Positions 44,533 through 47,285 of a DNA stretch of 47,285 nt are shown piece by piece. The DNA lies in assembly GCA_037176905.1 (NCBI GenBank), contig JBBBWG010030865.1:1-47285 (forward strand), read 5' to 3'. This stretch comes from Azolla pinnata (Eukaryota; Streptophyta; Polypodiopsida; Salviniales; Salviniaceae). Every line of letters begins with the position of its first letter. Position 1 is the first letter of the stretch. The notes beneath the pieces were generated by a model. That model did not search any database, was not told where the DNA came from, and saw nothing but the letters and a program-made list of their open reading frames with translations. The position numbers and the translations under genes were made by a program.

Positions 44533-44830
44533 GATTACTTGCAATAATATGCAGATTAGTTGGAAAAACATGCTACACATAAATGCCTATTTATACCTCC
44601 TATCACATTGACTAAAGTAGAGGTATAAATATCTAGCACTTGTAATTCGTTCTCGGATCATATTCCGGGTATTACTCATTCGTACGAGGAGATATGGATT
44701 ACTTGCGATAATATGCAGATTAGTTGGAAAAAACGATTGTTTATACCGCCCATCACATGACGAAAACGGAGATATGAAATAGTTGTAATCTGTTTTCGAG
44801 ACCATTTTTCTTTGTACGAATGAGTATATA
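44533..44830. repeat. 164-bp tandem duplication with an internal inverted repeat
   Basis: Two copies begin GATTACTTGC at 44533 and 44697 and share ATATGCAGATTAGTTGGAAA and TTTATACC. A 13-bp perfect inverted pair, TACTCATTCGTAC (44673-44685) and GTACGAATGAGTA (44814-44826), flanks the second copy. Confidence 0.75.
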
Positions 44831-45123
44831 TCCTTTTGGGCACGGTTTATATTAATACAAGGTTGAATCTTTTCTTCGGGGGGCAAAAGAAAATCGAACC
44901 CAATCCAAGCTAACGACGTACTATAAGCTGATCGAAGCTAACCTAATCTGACCTGATCTAATCGAATCTGCTATTCACACATCGCATCAACCAACGATAT
45001 ATATATATATATATAAATATATCTACGGACTGACCCGATTTGTACGCCGGTTAATCGGCCGAGATCGTCCGATGTTGTGCATTCAATTGAAAGGCCCCGA
45101 CAGACATTCGGCTCCAAAGACGA

Positions 45124-45226
45124 TGACAACAACAACAACAACAACAACAACCACAACCACAACCACAACCACAACCACAACAACAACAACAACAACAACA
45201 ACAACAGCAACAACAGCAACAACAAA
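45124..45226. repeat. CAA trinucleotide array
   Basis: About 100 bp of ACA/CAA units with ACAACC interruptions. Frames through it read as poly-Thr, poly-Asn or poly-Gln/Leu on the two strands and are artefacts. A GAGACA run follows at 45525-45556. Confidence 0.9.
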
Positions 45227-45735
45227 AAAGCCTCTGATTCATACGTACGAGATATCAATTAGATCACAGACGAGACCATGTTTCGCTTTGGTCTTTCGCT
45301 CTCTCTCTTTTTTTCGTGCTTTCTTGTCAGCTCACAGTGGCCTTCCTTCCCTCTGCATTTCGTGGGCTCTTCGGTGACAGGACCTCGTACCCACCACTGG
45401 CCACCCGAAAGCCTCTCGAGTAAAAAGCCTCGCTCTCTCTGTCTCTCTTTGCATCGTAAAGGAAAGCGAAGCATCATCGTGCCTTGCGTGTACAAACATG
45501 ATCTCGCGGGGGAACAGGGGAGTGAAAGAGAGAGACAGAGACAGAGACAGAGACAGATAGACCGACAAATTTCGTCGATAAGAGCCACCGAAGGTTTCTG
45601 TAAAAAACAAAGAAGTGCAAGTATACATGGGAAGGAATGCATTGCCCACTAGTTAGGAACTGATTGGATTGTGGTACATAGATGTGCATAGATAGGGATG
45701 TTGGGGGGTCGCATTTCACGACATATAGTTGTATA
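45227..45735. other. No supported gene
   Basis: Frames on both strands (45259-45719) overlap CTCTCT and GAGACA simple repeats and lack domains. I see nothing convincing. Confidence 0.4.
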
Positions 45736-46145
45736 AAGAGATCTAATAGGTCTTCATTCTAACTATATATATATTCTCTTGTTATGTAAATGTGATAAGA
45801 GGCAAGTGAACACTCATGTATCTAGTTTTTTTTTTAAAATTAATGTTCAAGGTATTATATATATATTCTCTTGTTATGTAAATGTGATGAGAGGCAAGTG
45901 AACACTCATGTATCTAGTTTAAAAAAAAAAATTTAATGTTGAAGATACTATACATATATTCTCTTGTTATGTAAATGTGATGAGAGGCAAGTGAACACTC
46001 ATGTATCTAGTTTTTTTTGTGTTTTTTAATGTTGTTATCTTCAGTTCAGAACCATGGTTTCGAGCCTGAAATAGAAACCAACATAGTTTCTCAGACATTG
46101 AACCTCAAAACCCCGAGGGGCAAGTGAATACTCATGTATCTAGTT
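45736..46145. repeat. ~93-bp tandem repeat, 3 full copies and a partial fourth
   Basis: Units contain ATTCTCTTGTTATGTAAATG (at 45773, 45865 and 45958) and GAGGCAAGTGAACACTCATG, TATCTAGTTT. A partial unit, GGGGCAAGTGAATACTCATG, lies near 46118. The units are separated by poly-T or poly-A of variable length. Confidence 0.92.
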
Positions 46146-46203
46146 TTAATCTATTGTAATATATCTTAGGTTTTCGAGCCTGCAATGGAAACCAGCATTG
46201 GTT

Positions 46204-46292
46204 TCGGACGCTAAATCTTCGACCCTAAACCCTAACCCTAACCCTAATTGTACCTCTACCCCTACACCCTGAAACCCCAAACCCTAAACCCT
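46204..46292. repeat. Telomere-like CCCTAAA/CCCTAA block
   Basis: Contains CCCTAAACCCTAACCCTAAC and more degenerate CCCTAAA units. A smaller TTTAGGG run follows near 46631-46675. Confidence 0.8.
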
Positions 46293-46723
46293 CGGTTACG
46301 GACGAATAAAGAAAACCGTTGCATCCACGGGATGCAAATGGACGCCTTTATTACCGCGAGAGTGTCCATCGGTCATAAGTCCATCGATCCGATCGGGCGC
46401 TTTTGTCGGTCACGAGAGATGTTTTAGATCTCTTGTTGTCTTTCCTTTCCTAGTTTATCTTCTTCTTCTTCTTCTTCGATTACTCGTCTTTTGTTTTGTT
46501 TTGTTTTTTTTTTTTACTGTGGATACATTATGAAACCTGGAGGTTGTTCTTCCAACCCATCATCTGTCAGGGGCATGTCGGTCGTGGGTATGTAAGGAGG
46601 GGAAGCCTTTATGTAGAAGTTCATATACAGTTTAGGGTTTAGGGTTTAGAGATTAGGCGTCGAGGGTTTTAGGGTTTAGCATCCAGTTTGAGGGTGTAGA
46701 GTTGTCGATGGCTTAGGGTTTCA
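46293..46723. other. Intergenic DNA, no gene seen
   Basis: Contains a TTCTTC run (46456-46476), a TTTTG/T run (46490-46516) and degenerate TTTAGGG-like sequence. No coding segment is supported. Confidence 0.45.
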
Positions 46724-47170
46724 GGATGATGATGGTGCTGGTGATGGTGATGATCATGATCATGATCATGATGCGATGATGATCACGACTCATGATCATG
46801 ATCATGAAGCGATGATGATGGTATGGTGGTGATGGTGGTGAAGAAGAAGATGATGATGAAGAAGAAGAAGATGATGATGATGATGGATGGTGGTGGTGAT
46901 GTTGATGATAATGGTGGTGGTGATGATAGTGAAGAAGAAGAAGATGATGATGATGATGGTGGTGGTGGTGGTGGTGGTGGTGGTGGTGATGTTGATGATG
47001 ATGATGGTGGTGGTGGTGGTGGTGGTGATGTTGATGATGATGATGATGGTGATGATGGTGAAGAAGAAGAAGAAGAAGATGATGATGATGATGATGATGA
47101 TGTTGGTGGTGGTGGTGGTGATGTTGATGATGATGATAATGGTGATGATGGTGAAGAAGAAGAAGAAGAA

Positions 47171-47213
<43 letters not shown>

Positions 47214-47285
47214 ATGGTGGTGGTGATGATGATGATGGTGATGGTGGTGGTGATGATGATGATGGTGGTGGTGGTGGTGATGATG
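46724..47285. repeat. Long GAT/GGT/GAA trinucleotide array reaching the window end
   Basis: More than 550 bp of trinucleotides of the type GAT, GGT and GAA, with higher-order blocks such as GAAGAAGAAGATGATGAT alternating with GGTGGTGGTGATGTTGAT. The first 80 bp instead carry self-complementary ATGATCATGATC repeats. One frame reads Asp/Gly/Glu and another Met/Val, so long open frames are expected by composition alone. The array continues past the window. Confidence 0.95.

Noticed and set aside
44971..45262. Poly-Asn, poly-Thr, poly-Leu and poly-Cys readings
   Set aside because: All are translations of the CAA trinucleotide array.
46350..46410. A reading VSIGHKS that resembles the SDC lysine motif SVSGHKF
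   Set aside because: Only four residues match, the neighbours (SIDPIGRF) do not fit FVGCPMPCG, and there is no splice acceptor or further homology. Treated as chance.

Overview
This is nuclear DNA from a land plant, most likely a flowering plant. The evidence is GT-AG spliced genes with short exons, plant-type S40 and serine decarboxylase genes, a LINE of the plant DUF4283/zinc-knuckle type, and many CCCTAAA/CCCTAA telomere-like blocks. I cannot name the species. I saw no rRNA, tRNA, CRISPR array or bacterial-type operon.

Layout: 1-2324 holds a decayed LINE on the minus strand, cut by the window edge. 4690-5454 is a CATGCATG-rich block followed by a dense G-box (CACGTG) array. A TATA box (5736), a repeat-rich leader with a duplicated splice donor (5765-8135) and an intronless S40-type senescence-regulator CDS (8136-9326) follow. 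9957-10419 is a small inverted-repeat transposon with a probable 10-bp target duplication. 11579-18410 (minus) is a complete 18-exon HUB/BRE1 histone H2B ubiquitin ligase gene, with an interstitial telomere-like block just upstream of its start. 20224-21080 is a local satellite. 22004-28281 (minus) is a 13-exon NOC4 ribosome-biogenesis gene with a telo-box promoter. It lies head to head with 29300-35278 (plus), a complete 15-exon ARPC1 (Arp2/3 complex) gene. 39161-41838 (plus) is the 5' two thirds of a serine decarboxylase gene; its PLP-lysine half is not visible in the remaining 5.4 kb. The last 5.4 kb is microsatellites, local duplications and a GAT/GGT/GAA trinucleotide array that reaches the window end.

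The genes are ordinary housekeeping or regulatory genes and do not form one pathway: chromatin (HUB), ribosome assembly (NOC4), actin (ARPC1), ethanolamine/choline supply (SDC) and senescence (S40). The most unusual signals are the regularly spaced G-box array upstream of the S40-type gene, the truncated serine decarboxylase, the telomere-like block at the HUB promoter, and local tandem duplication in most large introns and leaders. Exon models were built by eye from splice signals, reading phase and remembered protein family sequence; all models close in phase except where stated.
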